From positions 1-5,133 of the forward strand of contig CAYYYL010000071.1 in the NCBI GenBank assembly GCA_964475835.1: a DNA stretch of 5,133 nucleotides, written 5' to 3'. A program made the position numbers and the translations under genes. Positions 1 through 5,133 of the stretch are shown here, one piece after another. Every line of letters begins with the position of its first letter. Positions within the stretch are counted from its first letter, which is position 1. Source of the DNA: JABDCI01 sp964475835 (lineage in GTDB: Bacteria; Verrucomicrobiota; Verrucomicrobiia; JABWAM01). Below the pieces are notes generated by a model, which was not told where the DNA came from, did not search any database, and saw only the letters and a list, made by a program, of their open reading frames with translations.

Positions 1-407
1 ATCTCCGGTGGCGATGCGGGATCGTAGGGATTCGCGGTATAGTCTGAATCCTCCAATTGTTTCAACCAGGCACGGGCTCTGACCACCACGGAGGCGACGT
101 CCAACCCTTCGCAGACGGGGGCGTAAGGTTCGAGATTCCTGAGGGCCAGTCGAAAAAGCCGGGCGGCGGGATTGAGTTTTCCCTTCTTCAAATGAACGAA
201 GGCGCCCGTGAGCTGGATCAATCCCTTGTAGAACAGGTGAAGAGGCCCTTTTGTCCCCAACCACAACTCCTCCAGAACATCGTGCGCTTCGTAGTGCAAC
301 TGACGGTTGAAGCAGGCGAAATATCCAAGGTAATGCGGATCATATTTTGATTTTTCCGAAACGATTTCGGAAAGAAGCGCCGCGATTTTTAGAGATTTAT
401 GGCTCAC
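1..407 (-). CDS. DUF309 family protein (5' part, cut by window edge)
   Basis: A 135-codon open frame runs off the left edge of the window, so the C-terminus is missing. The translation carries the DUF309 (PF03745) signature: FNRQLHYEAHDVLEELW at about residues 33-49, then YKGLIQLTGAFVHL at 60-73 and a segment NPAARLFRLALRNLEPY at 79-95. The family is a small all-helical protein of unknown biochemical function, recognised by the conserved E-A-H-[DE]-x-L-E-x-x-W motif, which is intact here. I see no ATG in this frame; the proposed start is the GTG at 405-407, and a TTG two codons upstream (411-413) is possible. No Shine-Dalgarno sequence precedes either, but a TACAAT sequence sits 7 nt upstream of the GTG, which would fit a leaderless mRNA. 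The gene is separated from the regulator gene upstream by a strong terminator, so it is probably its own transcription unit. Family call is firm; start and function are not. Confidence 0.85.
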   Translation of the reverse strand, partial: MSHKSLKIAALLSEIVSEKSKYDPHYLGYFACFNRQLHYEAHDVLEELWLGTKGPLHLFYKGLIQLTGAFVHLKKGKLNPAARLFRLALRNLEPYAPVCEGLDVASVVVRARAWLKQLEDSDYTANPYDPASPPE

Positions 408-414
408 GTGCAAA

Positions 415-420
415 ATTGTA
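415..420 (-). promoter_or_regulatory. Candidate -10 box for a leaderless DUF309 gene
   Basis: On the minus strand this reads TACAAT, one mismatch from TATAAT, and it ends 7 nt before the GTG proposed as start codon. Transcription would then begin at or next to the start codon, consistent with the absence of a Shine-Dalgarno sequence. No convincing -35 hexamer is visible at 16-18 bp, so this is only a suggestion. Confidence 0.25.
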
Positions 421-435
421 GCCGATCTATTTCCG

Positions 436-497
436 GGTAGGGCGCGACCGCTGGGCGCGCCAAAACATTACGGACCGCCCGGCGGTCGGTCCCTACC
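436..497. repeat. REP-like palindromic element with two internal hairpins
   Basis: The 62-bp element is bounded by an inverted repeat, GGTAGGG (436-442) and CCCTACC (491-497). Inside are two hairpins: GGCGCG/CGCGCC (441-446 with 456-461) and GGACCG/CGGTCC (472-477 with 487-492), each with a 9-nt loop, joined by an AT-richer linker. Folded, it resembles a cruciform or three-way junction. It lies between the regulator's terminator and the DUF309 gene. The style matches dispersed intergenic palindromes of REP/RAYT type, but no transposase is present and copy number cannot be judged from one window. Confidence 0.7.
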
Positions 498-524
498 TTT
501 CCGATCCATTTTCGCGTGCTCATC

Positions 525-556
525 AAAAACCCCGACACAGCATAGCTGTGCCGGGG
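525..556 (-). terminator. Rho-independent terminator for the alpha-CTD/sigma-4 gene
   Basis: Read on the minus strand, a 12-bp stem CCCCGGCACAGC/GCTGTGTCGGGG with a 3-nt TAT loop (530-556) is followed at once by five T residues (complement of 525-529). The only non-Watson-Crick pair is A:C on the plus strand, which becomes a G-U pair in the minus-strand transcript; the stem is therefore perfect only in that direction. It starts 44 bp beyond the stop codon of the gene at 601-1908, exactly where its terminator is expected. Confidence 0.88.
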
Positions 557-557
557 T

Positions 558-587
558 AATCTGTGTGAATCTGCGTCAATCTGCGGT
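558..587. repeat. Three tandem 10-bp repeats (AATCTGYGKN type)
   Basis: Three consecutive units, AATCTGTGTG, AATCTGCGTC and AATCTGCGGT, lie between the regulator's stop codon and its terminator, so they would be transcribed in the 3' untranslated region. The unit resembles the dispersed ...AATCTGCGTTAATCTGTG... intergenic repeats familiar from many environmental bacterial genomes. No function is evident. Confidence 0.65.
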
Positions 588-600
588 TCCGCTGCGCGGA

Positions 601-1908
601 TCACTGCTTTACGCTGGCAAGGCGATAGCGGGAGCCGGGGGAACGGCGGGAATTGAGGAACGCGCGAGCGCGAGCCACGGTTTCCGTGGGAAGCGTGGTG
701 GCATCCTCCGACAACACACGACGAGCCCAACGGCGTGGAGCCTCGATGGGAGGCTGGATCATCGGATTTTCGGGGTCTGTCAGATCCACGGCAAATTCGG
801 CCGCGAATCTCAGGGCCTCGAGAAACTCAAACGGCGTGCATTCGAAATTCGACTTGCAGATCCCTTCAAATGCCTCGGACGTCGTCGCAGGCGTCGTGCG
901 TTCCGCAAACCAGTGCTTCAGCTTGGTGATGATGCGCTCCTGATTCGCCGTACGATACGCGGCCGGGGTCTGTCCCACAGGCCACACGAAGAGCGAGGGC
1001 GAGAGCCAGCCCAGCAAACGAATGTAGAACGGCAGAAGGTACTTCGGCCGCGACGCGTGCTCCCCAAGCAATTTCGTCAACAGAGCGGGAGTCAAGGGAA
1101 GGAGTTTGCGGTTCAACTCGTCCGTCAACTCATGAAGACTCCGTGCAAAGGGAGGCCCGCCGAAGCGCAGCGCCTTTTCCAGGAGCAGGCTCACGATCTG
1201 ACGGACACGCTCACGCGTCATGGAGAACTTCTTCCCCACGGCGATCAACGTCATGGGATTCGCCGTCGCTCCCACGCGATCCGTGAAAATCTGTTTGTGC
1301 TGGGGCGAAAGCGTATCGAGAAACGCATCAATGCGGGATGTGAGGAATGCGGACGATGTCTCACCCGTCTTCTCACGGGGAATCCCAAACTCACCCTTCT
1401 GCACACGCGTGACAAAATCGCGAAGCTCATTGAGCGTGCGAACGCCGCAATCAGGCATTTCAGCCAGGGCACCATAGGAAAGACCATTGAGATCCCCTAG
1501 AACACGGCAATTCAGTTTCTGAAGAGCATGACGGAGGCGCACGGAAAGAGGGAGCAAATCCAGGGGCCAGGCCTGGGCTTCCGTAGGAATGGAAATAAGG
1601 CGATGATTGGACACGGCAGGCCCCATTCCGCCGCGGGGACGATTTCCATCCGCCTGCTCGTAACTCTCGAGAACGCGCACGATCTCCTCGTACGTCTTCA
1701 CCCCGCAATTTTTCGACTCGAGAATCCGCTGATGAGGCATCCCTTGGGCATCTTGAAGGCTCTCCACACCAATGGAACGCAGCACGTTGCGAGCCCTTGT
1801 CGAGAGTGGAAGACCATTTAAACGATGGCCAAGATGAGAGGGATCAACGCGAAAACTTTTCTGCCCAAAAGGTGAAGTTTGAGATTCTTCGAGATTTTCC
1901 ATGGTCAT
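601..1908 (-). CDS. Putative transcription regulator: tandem alpha-CTD-like domains plus sigma-70 region 4-like HTH
   Basis: A 435-aa soluble protein with three recognisable DNA-binding modules. Residues 30-83 and 117-170 are two helix-hairpin-helix domains of the RNA polymerase alpha C-terminal type; they align with each other (LPLSxRxR at the start, CGVxTxxE near the end). Residues 191-247 resemble sigma-70 region 4: TLIAVGKKFSMTRERVRQI is close to the region 4.2 helix-turn-helix of housekeeping sigma factors. Domain 1 keeps Arg38 and Asn41, the equivalents of E. coli alpha R265 and N268 that read UP elements; domain 2 keeps Arg124 but has His127. The rest (248-435) is helical-looking and basic near the end, with a possible winged-helix segment at about 325-370. 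No alpha N-terminal assembly domain and no sigma region 2 or 3 is present, so it is neither subunit. Start: ATG at 1908 (another at 1902); the frame extends to a TTG at 1941. No Shine-Dalgarno sequence helps decide. Probably a promoter-binding regulator; target unknown. Confidence 0.85.
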   Translation of the reverse strand: MTMENLEESQTSPFGQKSFRVDPSHLGHRLNGLPLSTRARNVLRSIGVESLQDAQGMPHQRILESKNCGVKTYEEIVRVLESYEQADGNRPRGGMGPAVSNHRLISIPTEAQAWPLDLLPLSVRLRHALQKLNCRVLGDLNGLSYGALAEMPDCGVRTLNELRDFVTRVQKGEFGIPREKTGETSSAFLTSRIDAFLDTLSPQHKQIFTDRVGATANPMTLIAVGKKFSMTRERVRQIVSLLLEKALRFGGPPFARSLHELTDELNRKLLPLTPALLTKLLGEHASRPKYLLPFYIRLLGWLSPSLFVWPVGQTPAAYRTANQERIITKLKHWFAERTTPATTSEAFEGICKSNFECTPFEFLEALRFAAEFAVDLTDPENPMIQPPIEAPRRWARRVLSEDATTLPTETVARARAFLNSRRSPGSRYRLASVKQ

Positions 1909-1962
1909 ATGTGTGGGTTTGTCGAATGCGTTGTGTCTCAACCAGTTGATTTAGGCAATCTT

Positions 1963-2006
1963 TATCAAATCTGATACAGTTCTGAGGTTACAGGGTGTCT
2001 GTATCA
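1963..2006. promoter_or_regulatory. Nested TATCA/TGATA inverted repeats, candidate operator
   Basis: Three related half-sites lie just upstream of the alpha-CTD/sigma-4 gene. TATCA-N4-TGATA (1963-1976) is a perfect 14-bp palindromic site. Its right half extends to TGATACAG (1972-1979), which pairs with CTGTATCA (1999-2006) across 19 bp, placing those arms 27 bp apart. The spacer between the ogg stop (2016) and the regulator start is where its promoter should be, so an operator, possibly autoregulatory, is reasonable. In RNA the outer arms could also form an 8-bp stem, but no T-run follows, which argues against a terminator. Confidence 0.4.
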
Positions 2007-2015
2007 AGGTCAATG

Positions 2016-3005
2016 TCACCTTCTAAATTTTTCCTGTCTGGACGACAACAAAAATCTCTCACTATTTTTGAACATTTCGGGATTCATTCTTGCAAAATGA
2101 AAGAGGTATTGCTGGGCCAGCCCGGCATGGACTCCGAAGTAGGATTGGGCGAATTCCTGCATGGAGGCACGGGTTTTTCGACGTTTTCGCGGTAAGTACA
2201 CTTGTTTCAGAACTTTCTCCATCCAGGTGTCAATGGGAAAGGCATCTCCCTTTCCCAGGCTGAAAAGCAGAACGCAATCGGCAATTTTCCTACCCACGCC
2301 ATCCAGTTCCATGAGGCGCTCCCGGGCCTTGTCCGTGCCCACCGCCCGCAAGGCGGAAAAATCCAGGACCCCAGTGGCCACCGCGGTAGCCGCCGCTTTC
2401 AACCACGGGGCACGAAATCCCATTCCACATCCCCGAAGTTCGCGTTCGCTCACTTCGCCGAGGATCTCCGCCGTGGGGAACGCCTGCAATTTTCTGCCGG
2501 GTGCCGGCTGAACAGTCTTTCCCCATCCCTCACACAACTTCATCCAGATTTGCCGGATGTGAACGATCTGCTTCGTGGAGGAAAGAATGAACCCCGCCAG
2601 ACACTCCCATGGATCCTGACGAAGGATGCGAAGGCCCCGTCCGTATTCAACGGCGGCCCGAAGAAAATCATCCTGGGGAAATTTCGCGAGCATCGCCCGT
2701 GGATCCTCATCCAGTGCGAAATAGTCCTCCAGTATTTCGTCCGCATCCCCCGTCGAAGCGGTATAAAAAATTCCGTCCGCATTCTGACGCATCACCAATC
2801 CGACGTCGCGCACGGTGCCTGTCCAAACCTCGCCCTGCTGGCGCCAGCCGAACGCCTGACCGGAATGGAGACAAGTGGAAATATCCGGCAGCTCCACGTG
2901 TGGCACAGGCGTCCTCGCCTGTGGTTCCTGATGCGCAGCCGAGGGCGGCTGTGCCACCGGGCGCAAAAAACGCCATTCCAGGACGTCGTCAGCCGATTTT
3001 GGCAT
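2016..3005 (-). CDS. ogg: OGG1-type 8-oxoguanine DNA glycosylase/AP lyase
   Basis: A 329-aa base-excision repair enzyme of the HhH-GPD superfamily that removes 8-oxoguanine from DNA and nicks the abasic strand. The OGG N-terminal domain begins near residue 37 (SGQAFGW at 48-54), followed by LRILRQDPWECLAGFILSS (125-143). The helix-hairpin-helix is LDGVGRKIADC (234-244) with catalytic Lys240, and Asp259 in PIDTW; their 19-residue spacing equals that of human OGG1 K249/D268. Gln298 and Phe302 in the C-terminal helix match the human base-pocket residues Q315 and F319, and Cys244 matches C253. Human N149 and R154, which contact the opposite cytosine, are replaced by Thr144 and His149, whereas R204 is kept as Arg198. 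Residues 17-36 are encoded by a palindromic repeat, giving a longer N-terminus. The ATG lies inside the 3' end of nifS (17-bp overlap, different frame), suggesting translational coupling. A GTG at codon 37 is a less likely start. Confidence 0.93.
   Translation of the reverse strand: MPKSADDVLEWRFLRPVAQPPSAAHQEPQARTPVPHVELPDISTCLHSGQAFGWRQQGEVWTGTVRDVGLVMRQNADGIFYTASTGDADEILEDYFALDEDPRAMLAKFPQDDFLRAAVEYGRGLRILRQDPWECLAGFILSSTKQIVHIRQIWMKLCEGWGKTVQPAPGRKLQAFPTAEILGEVSERELRGCGMGFRAPWLKAAATAVATGVLDFSALRAVGTDKARERLMELDGVGRKIADCVLLFSLGKGDAFPIDTWMEKVLKQVYLPRKRRKTRASMQEFAQSYFGVHAGLAQQYLFHFARMNPEMFKNSERFLLSSRQEKFRR
2900..2957. repeat. Palindromic repeat element inside the ogg coding sequence
   Basis: A 58-bp element framed by GTGGCACA (2900-2907) and TGTGCCAC (2950-2957). 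It contains two perfect hairpins: CACAGGCG/CGCCTGTG (2904-2923, 4-nt loop) and CAGCCG/CGGCTG (2936-2951, 4-nt loop). Its plan, an outer stem enclosing two hairpins, is the same as the element at 436-497, though the sequence differs. It encodes residues 17-36 of the glycosylase, a Pro/Ala/Gln-rich stretch outside the conserved fold, without breaking the frame. This looks like an intergenic-type repeat that inserted near the 5' end of the gene and was tolerated as an unstructured extension. Confidence 0.72.
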
Positions 3006-4188
3006 GATCGATCACCGGAAAGTCCTTCTTCACCGGAGACAATCCCCGCAATTTCTCAATCACACCCGGAAGCACTTCCAGCGTCCGATCCACATCGCGG
3101 TCCGTATTGTACACCGAAAGACTGAACCGAACCGTGGATCGCGCGCGCTCGGGAGTCATTCCCATAGCAGTCAACACATGCGAGGGTTCCGGCGATCCCG
3201 TGGTGCAGGCCGACCCGGCCGAGGCACAGATATTCTGTTGATCGAGCAGAAGGAGGACTTCCTGCGCTTCCACTCCTTCGAATGCCATGCTGATCGTATT
3301 TGGCAATCGCTGCTGCCGGTGTCCATTCAGCGTCGTCCCGGAAATGGTCGAAAGAATTCCCGATTCCAGACGGTCCCGCAGGGCACGCACCCGTGTCTCC
3401 TCTTCCCCCAATCGCCCAGCGGCAAGCTCACACGCCTTCCCAAACGCCACAATCGATGCCACATTCTCGGTACCTCCACGCTTGCCACTCTCCTGGGAAC
3501 CGCCGATGACGAAGGGCGTGAAACGTGTGCGACGTCGGACATAGATCGCCCCCACCCCCTTGGGGGCGTGCAGCTTGTGTCCCACAAGGGAAAGCATGTC
3601 GATCTTGTTCTTTTTCACATCGATGGGGATTTTTCCAGCTGCCTGAACGGCATCCGTGTGAAACAACACCCCGTGCAACTTGCAAAACTCGGCGATCTCC
3701 TCGACGGGAAAAATCACGCCCGTTTCGTTGTTGGCCCACATCACGCTGCAGATCGCGGTATCCTCATCGACAGCGTTTTGCACCTCGCGAAAATCGAGCG
3801 TCCCATCGGGTTTCACCGGCATGAACACCACCTCGATCCCCCGCTTTTGCAACGCCTCGCCCTGCTTCTTGATGGCGGAATGTTCGACGGCGGTCGTCAC
3901 CACCTTGCGCTTCCCGGTGGTTGCCAGCGCGGACTCAATGGCGGCGTTGTTGCCCTCTGTCCCGCAGGAGGTGAAAAAAATCTCCTTCGGATCGGCGCCA
4001 ATGAGAGCCGCGACCTGGGCCCGCGCATCCTCAATGACTTTATGCACCTGGCTTCCAAAACGATAGGCGCTGGAGGGGTTTCCCCAGAAATCCCGAAGAT
4101 AAGGGATCATCGCGTCGACGGCCTCAGGCGCCACCGAGGTGGTGGCGTTGTTGTCGAGATAGATGATGTCTTTGGGCAGCACGTTCAT
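2989..4188 (-). CDS. nifS: Cysteine desulfurase, NifS type
   Basis: A 399-aa PLP-dependent class V aminotransferase-fold enzyme that converts L-cysteine to L-alanine and passes the sulfur as a persulfide to Fe-S cluster assembly or other sulfur acceptors in the cytoplasm. Visible hallmarks: IYLDNNATT at 9-17, GNPSSAYRFG at 36-45, TEGNNAAIESAL at 77-88, His103 (VEH, stacks on PLP), HTDAVQAAGK at 177-186 with Asp179 and Gln182, SLVGHKLHAPKGVGA at 200-214 with the PLP Schiff-base Lys205, and the sulfur-accepting Cys328 in CASAGSACTTGSPEPSHVL. The short catalytic loop and full-length C-terminus (RFSLSVYNT) mark it as class I NifS/IscS, closer to NifS. An open frame continues 23 codons upstream, but the ATG at 4188 is preceded by AGGA at 6 nt and begins right before the conserved IYLDNNATT, so it is preferred. 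No nitrogen-fixation or isc scaffold gene lies in the window, so a housekeeping role is likely. ogg overlaps its 3' end. Confidence 0.95.
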   Translation of the reverse strand: MNVLPKDIIYLDNNATTSVAPEAVDAMIPYLRDFWGNPSSAYRFGSQVHKVIEDARAQVAALIGADPKEIFFTSCGTEGNNAAIESALATTGKRKVVTTAVEHSAIKKQGEALQKRGIEVVFMPVKPDGTLDFREVQNAVDEDTAICSVMWANNETGVIFPVEEIAEFCKLHGVLFHTDAVQAAGKIPIDVKKNKIDMLSLVGHKLHAPKGVGAIYVRRRTRFTPFVIGGSQESGKRGGTENVASIVAFGKACELAAGRLGEEETRVRALRDRLESGILSTISGTTLNGHRQQRLPNTISMAFEGVEAQEVLLLLDQQNICASAGSACTTGSPEPSHVLTAMGMTPERARSTVRFSLSVYNTDRDVDRTLEVLPGVIEKLRGLSPVKKDFPVIDHAKIG

Positions 4189-4194
4189 GGCAAA

Positions 4195-4198
4195 TCCT
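4195..4198 (-). promoter_or_regulatory. Shine-Dalgarno site of nifS
   Basis: AGGA on the minus strand, 6 nt before the ATG at 4188. It supports that start over the upstream in-frame ATG at 4257. It is the only clear Shine-Dalgarno sequence I see in front of a gene in this window. Confidence 0.6.
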
Positions 4199-4311
4199 GT
4201 GAAAAAGGGAAGGTTGAGACTATCTCCAAAACAGGCGTTATGCAAGACAACACCCAACGCGGTGGTGGGGTTATTTTACAGGGAATGCCGGGGTTTAAGA
4301 AAAACTTTATT

Positions 4312-4390
4312 CACCACGAAGGTCACGAAGAGCACGAAGCATAATCAATCTTCAGGATAAAACTTCGTGCTCTTCGTGACCTTCGTGGTG
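4312..4390. repeat. Perfect 28-bp inverted repeat made of CACGAAG 9-mers
   Basis: Arms at 4312-4339 and 4363-4390 are exact reverse complements, separated by 23 bp. Each arm is three successive 9-bp units, CACGAAGGT, CACGAAGAG and CACGAAG. It lies between the membrane-protein gene (stop at 4449) and nifS. As minus-strand RNA it would form a very stable hairpin, and a GTTTTTC stretch follows about 7 nt beyond the stem, so weak terminator activity for the membrane-protein gene is possible. The unit matches the type of CACCACGAAG... repeat found between genes in many environmental bacteria. Confidence 0.8.
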
Positions 4391-4448
4391 GAATCTTCAT
4401 CATCAAATCAAACGGAAACAGACCTACCACCCCCACCCGAGACGTTCT

Positions 4449-4961
4449 TCAATCTGTGGTTTTTCCGAAGTTCACTTGCACCCAGCCAAATTTCCTTCGG
4501 ATCAACATCACGCGCACCCCGATCCGCAGGCCTGCCAGAACCAGTGTCCCCGCAAGCAGAAGATGCAATAGCGGCGCAATCCCAGCATTCCAAACCACCC
4601 GGGTTCCGTTGAGGGCTGCGGTCCCCCGCTCCAACAGGGCGCGCCTCTGTTTCTGAAGACGCGACAATGCCTCCTGCGCCTCTCCATAAAGTCGCTCCTT
4701 TGGAAGCCATTCGTAATAGTACCTTGGGGCATACCAGGGTGGCGGTGGACCGGGATCAAGCTGTCCCACCTTCCGCTTCGCATCCTCAATCTGCAAATCG
4801 ATCCAGCCGATGAGATCGGCCGGGGTGCCCGCCTGACGAATCTCCTCCACCACGGGACGCACGTGCAGCAAATTCCACGCATGCCGAGTCAGGCTTCCTG
4901 CGGCTACAATCAGAAACGCCACAACAACCGTAGTCAGGACCACCATGCCGCGCGATTGCAT
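4449..4961 (-). CDS. Hypothetical small protein with two membrane segments
   Basis: A 170-aa protein that I do not recognise. It has a hydrophobic N-terminal segment at about 6-23 (MVVLTTVVVAFLIVAAGS), then a hydrophilic region of about 100 residues, and a second hydrophobic segment at about 127-147. The middle holds a Pro-rich, Tyr/Trp-rich stretch, DPGPPPPWYAPRYYYEW (69-85), followed by a charged helix that could be coiled coil (YGEAQEALSRLQKQRRALLE, 92-111). The second segment ends in basic residues (RRKFGW), suggesting that both termini are cytoplasmic with the middle region outside, by the positive-inside rule. The start is the ATG at 4961; ATG at 4946 (codon 6) is possible. No clear Shine-Dalgarno sequence is seen. 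Amino-acid composition and organised segments suggest a real gene rather than a chance frame. It is separated from nifS by 260 bp and a strong inverted repeat, so there is no evidence of shared function. Confidence 0.7.
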   Translation of the reverse strand: MQSRGMVVLTTVVVAFLIVAAGSLTRHAWNLLHVRPVVEEIRQAGTPADLIGWIDLQIEDAKRKVGQLDPGPPPPWYAPRYYYEWLPKERLYGEAQEALSRLQKQRRALLERGTAALNGTRVVWNAGIAPLLHLLLAGTLVLAGLRIGVRVMLIRRKFGWVQVNFGKTTD

Positions 4962-5078
4962 GGTTTCAAAATAACGGAGACAGAATTGAAATCGATCAGG
5001 AAATCATGAAATCCCAAATCCGGAAAATTCCTCTCTTTTTCTAGTCGGGTGGTGGGTTCGTTGACATGATGATTAAGA

Positions 5079-5091
5079 TTTCACCACGAAG
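5079..5091. repeat. Fragment of the CACGAAG repeat
   Basis: TTTCACCACGAAG repeats the outer end of the inverted repeat at 4310-4321 (12 identical bases, TTCACCACGAAG) and then diverges into GCAACGG. It appears to be a single truncated or decayed copy in an otherwise featureless stretch, 4962-5133, where I find no convincing gene. Confidence 0.45.
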
Positions 5092-5133
5092 CAACGGTGT
5101 TTTCATGCAAGGGAGAAGTGAGGATATTTCAAG

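Noticed and set aside
57..350. Plus-strand 97-codon frame at the left edge
   Set aside because: It is antisense to the DUF309 frame, which shows the family signature; no ribosome-binding site or domain.
436..587. CRISPR array
   Set aside because: The repeats are adjacent 10-mers and palindromes without regular unique spacers, and no cas gene is present.
565..1500. Plus-strand open frame of 311 codons opposite the alpha-CTD/sigma-4 gene
   Set aside because: Arg-rich composition and no recognisable domain; the minus-strand frame contains three coherent domains.
4189..4257. 23-codon N-terminal extension of nifS
   Set aside because: The ATG at 4188 has an AGGA site and sits at the usual distance from IYLDNNATT; the extension matches nothing in the family.
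4273..4278. TAAAAT as a nifS -10 box
   Set aside because: The sequence is a fair match, but the best -35 at 17 bp (TTCTTA) is poor, so I do not list it as a promoter.
3004..4344. Long plus-strand open frame of 446 codons opposite nifS
   Set aside because: It lies antisense to a gene with every NifS active-site motif; its translation is Arg/His-rich and low in recognisable motifs, as expected from a shadow frame, and it ends within the CACGAAG repeat.
4163..4612. Plus-strand short frames crossing the 28-bp inverted repeat (VTKSTK- and HEGHEEHE-like peptides)
   Set aside because: Their sequence comes from the 9-bp repeat and antisense of neighbouring genes.
5066..5133. Plus-strand ATG-ATG frame open to the window end (MMIKISPRSNG...)
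   Set aside because: No Shine-Dalgarno sequence, and its first codons fall in the CACGAAG repeat fragment; too short to support.

Overview
The window is a compact, moderately GC-rich bacterial segment. All five recognisable protein genes lie on the minus strand, so transcription runs from high to low coordinates. Bacteroidota-style or archaeal features are absent. The mix of a stand-alone tandem alpha-CTD/sigma-4 protein, an OGG1-type glycosylase, weak Shine-Dalgarno sequences and several dispersed intergenic repeats fits a Verrucomicrobiota-like environmental bacterium. That assignment is an inference from style; no phylogenetic marker is present.

Layout in transcription order. (1) 4961-4449: a small protein of unknown function with two predicted membrane segments. 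(2) 4448-4189: an intergenic region dominated by a perfect 28-bp inverted repeat (4312-4390) built from a 9-bp unit, followed by the nifS leader. (3) 4188-2989: a NifS-type cysteine desulfurase, complete with PLP lysine and catalytic cysteine. (4) 3005-2016: an OGG1-family 8-oxoguanine DNA glycosylase/AP lyase. It overlaps the 3' end of nifS by 17 bp and carries a palindromic repeat element inside its coding sequence. (5) 2015-1909: a spacer with nested TGATA/TATCA inverted repeats that look like an operator. (6) 1908-601: a putative DNA-binding regulator with two alpha-CTD-like domains and one sigma-70 region-4-like helix-turn-helix. (7) 600-408: a good rho-independent terminator, a 10-bp tandem repeat, and a REP-like element with two hairpins. 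(8) 407-1: the 5' part of a DUF309-family gene that runs off the window. The stretch 4962-5133 shows no gene, only a fragment of the 9-bp-unit repeat.

Functionally, nifS and ogg are probably co-transcribed. The pairing of sulfur mobilisation for Fe-S clusters with oxidative DNA repair suggests a redox or oxidative-stress theme, but the sequence shows only the overlap. The 435-aa alpha-CTD/sigma-4 protein is the most unusual gene: it combines two promoter-recognition modules of RNA polymerase holoenzyme without the alpha assembly domain or sigma regions 2 and 3. The second notable theme is repeats: at least four kinds in about 5 kb, two of which share the same plan of an outer stem enclosing two hairpins, one of them now translated as part of the glycosylase.
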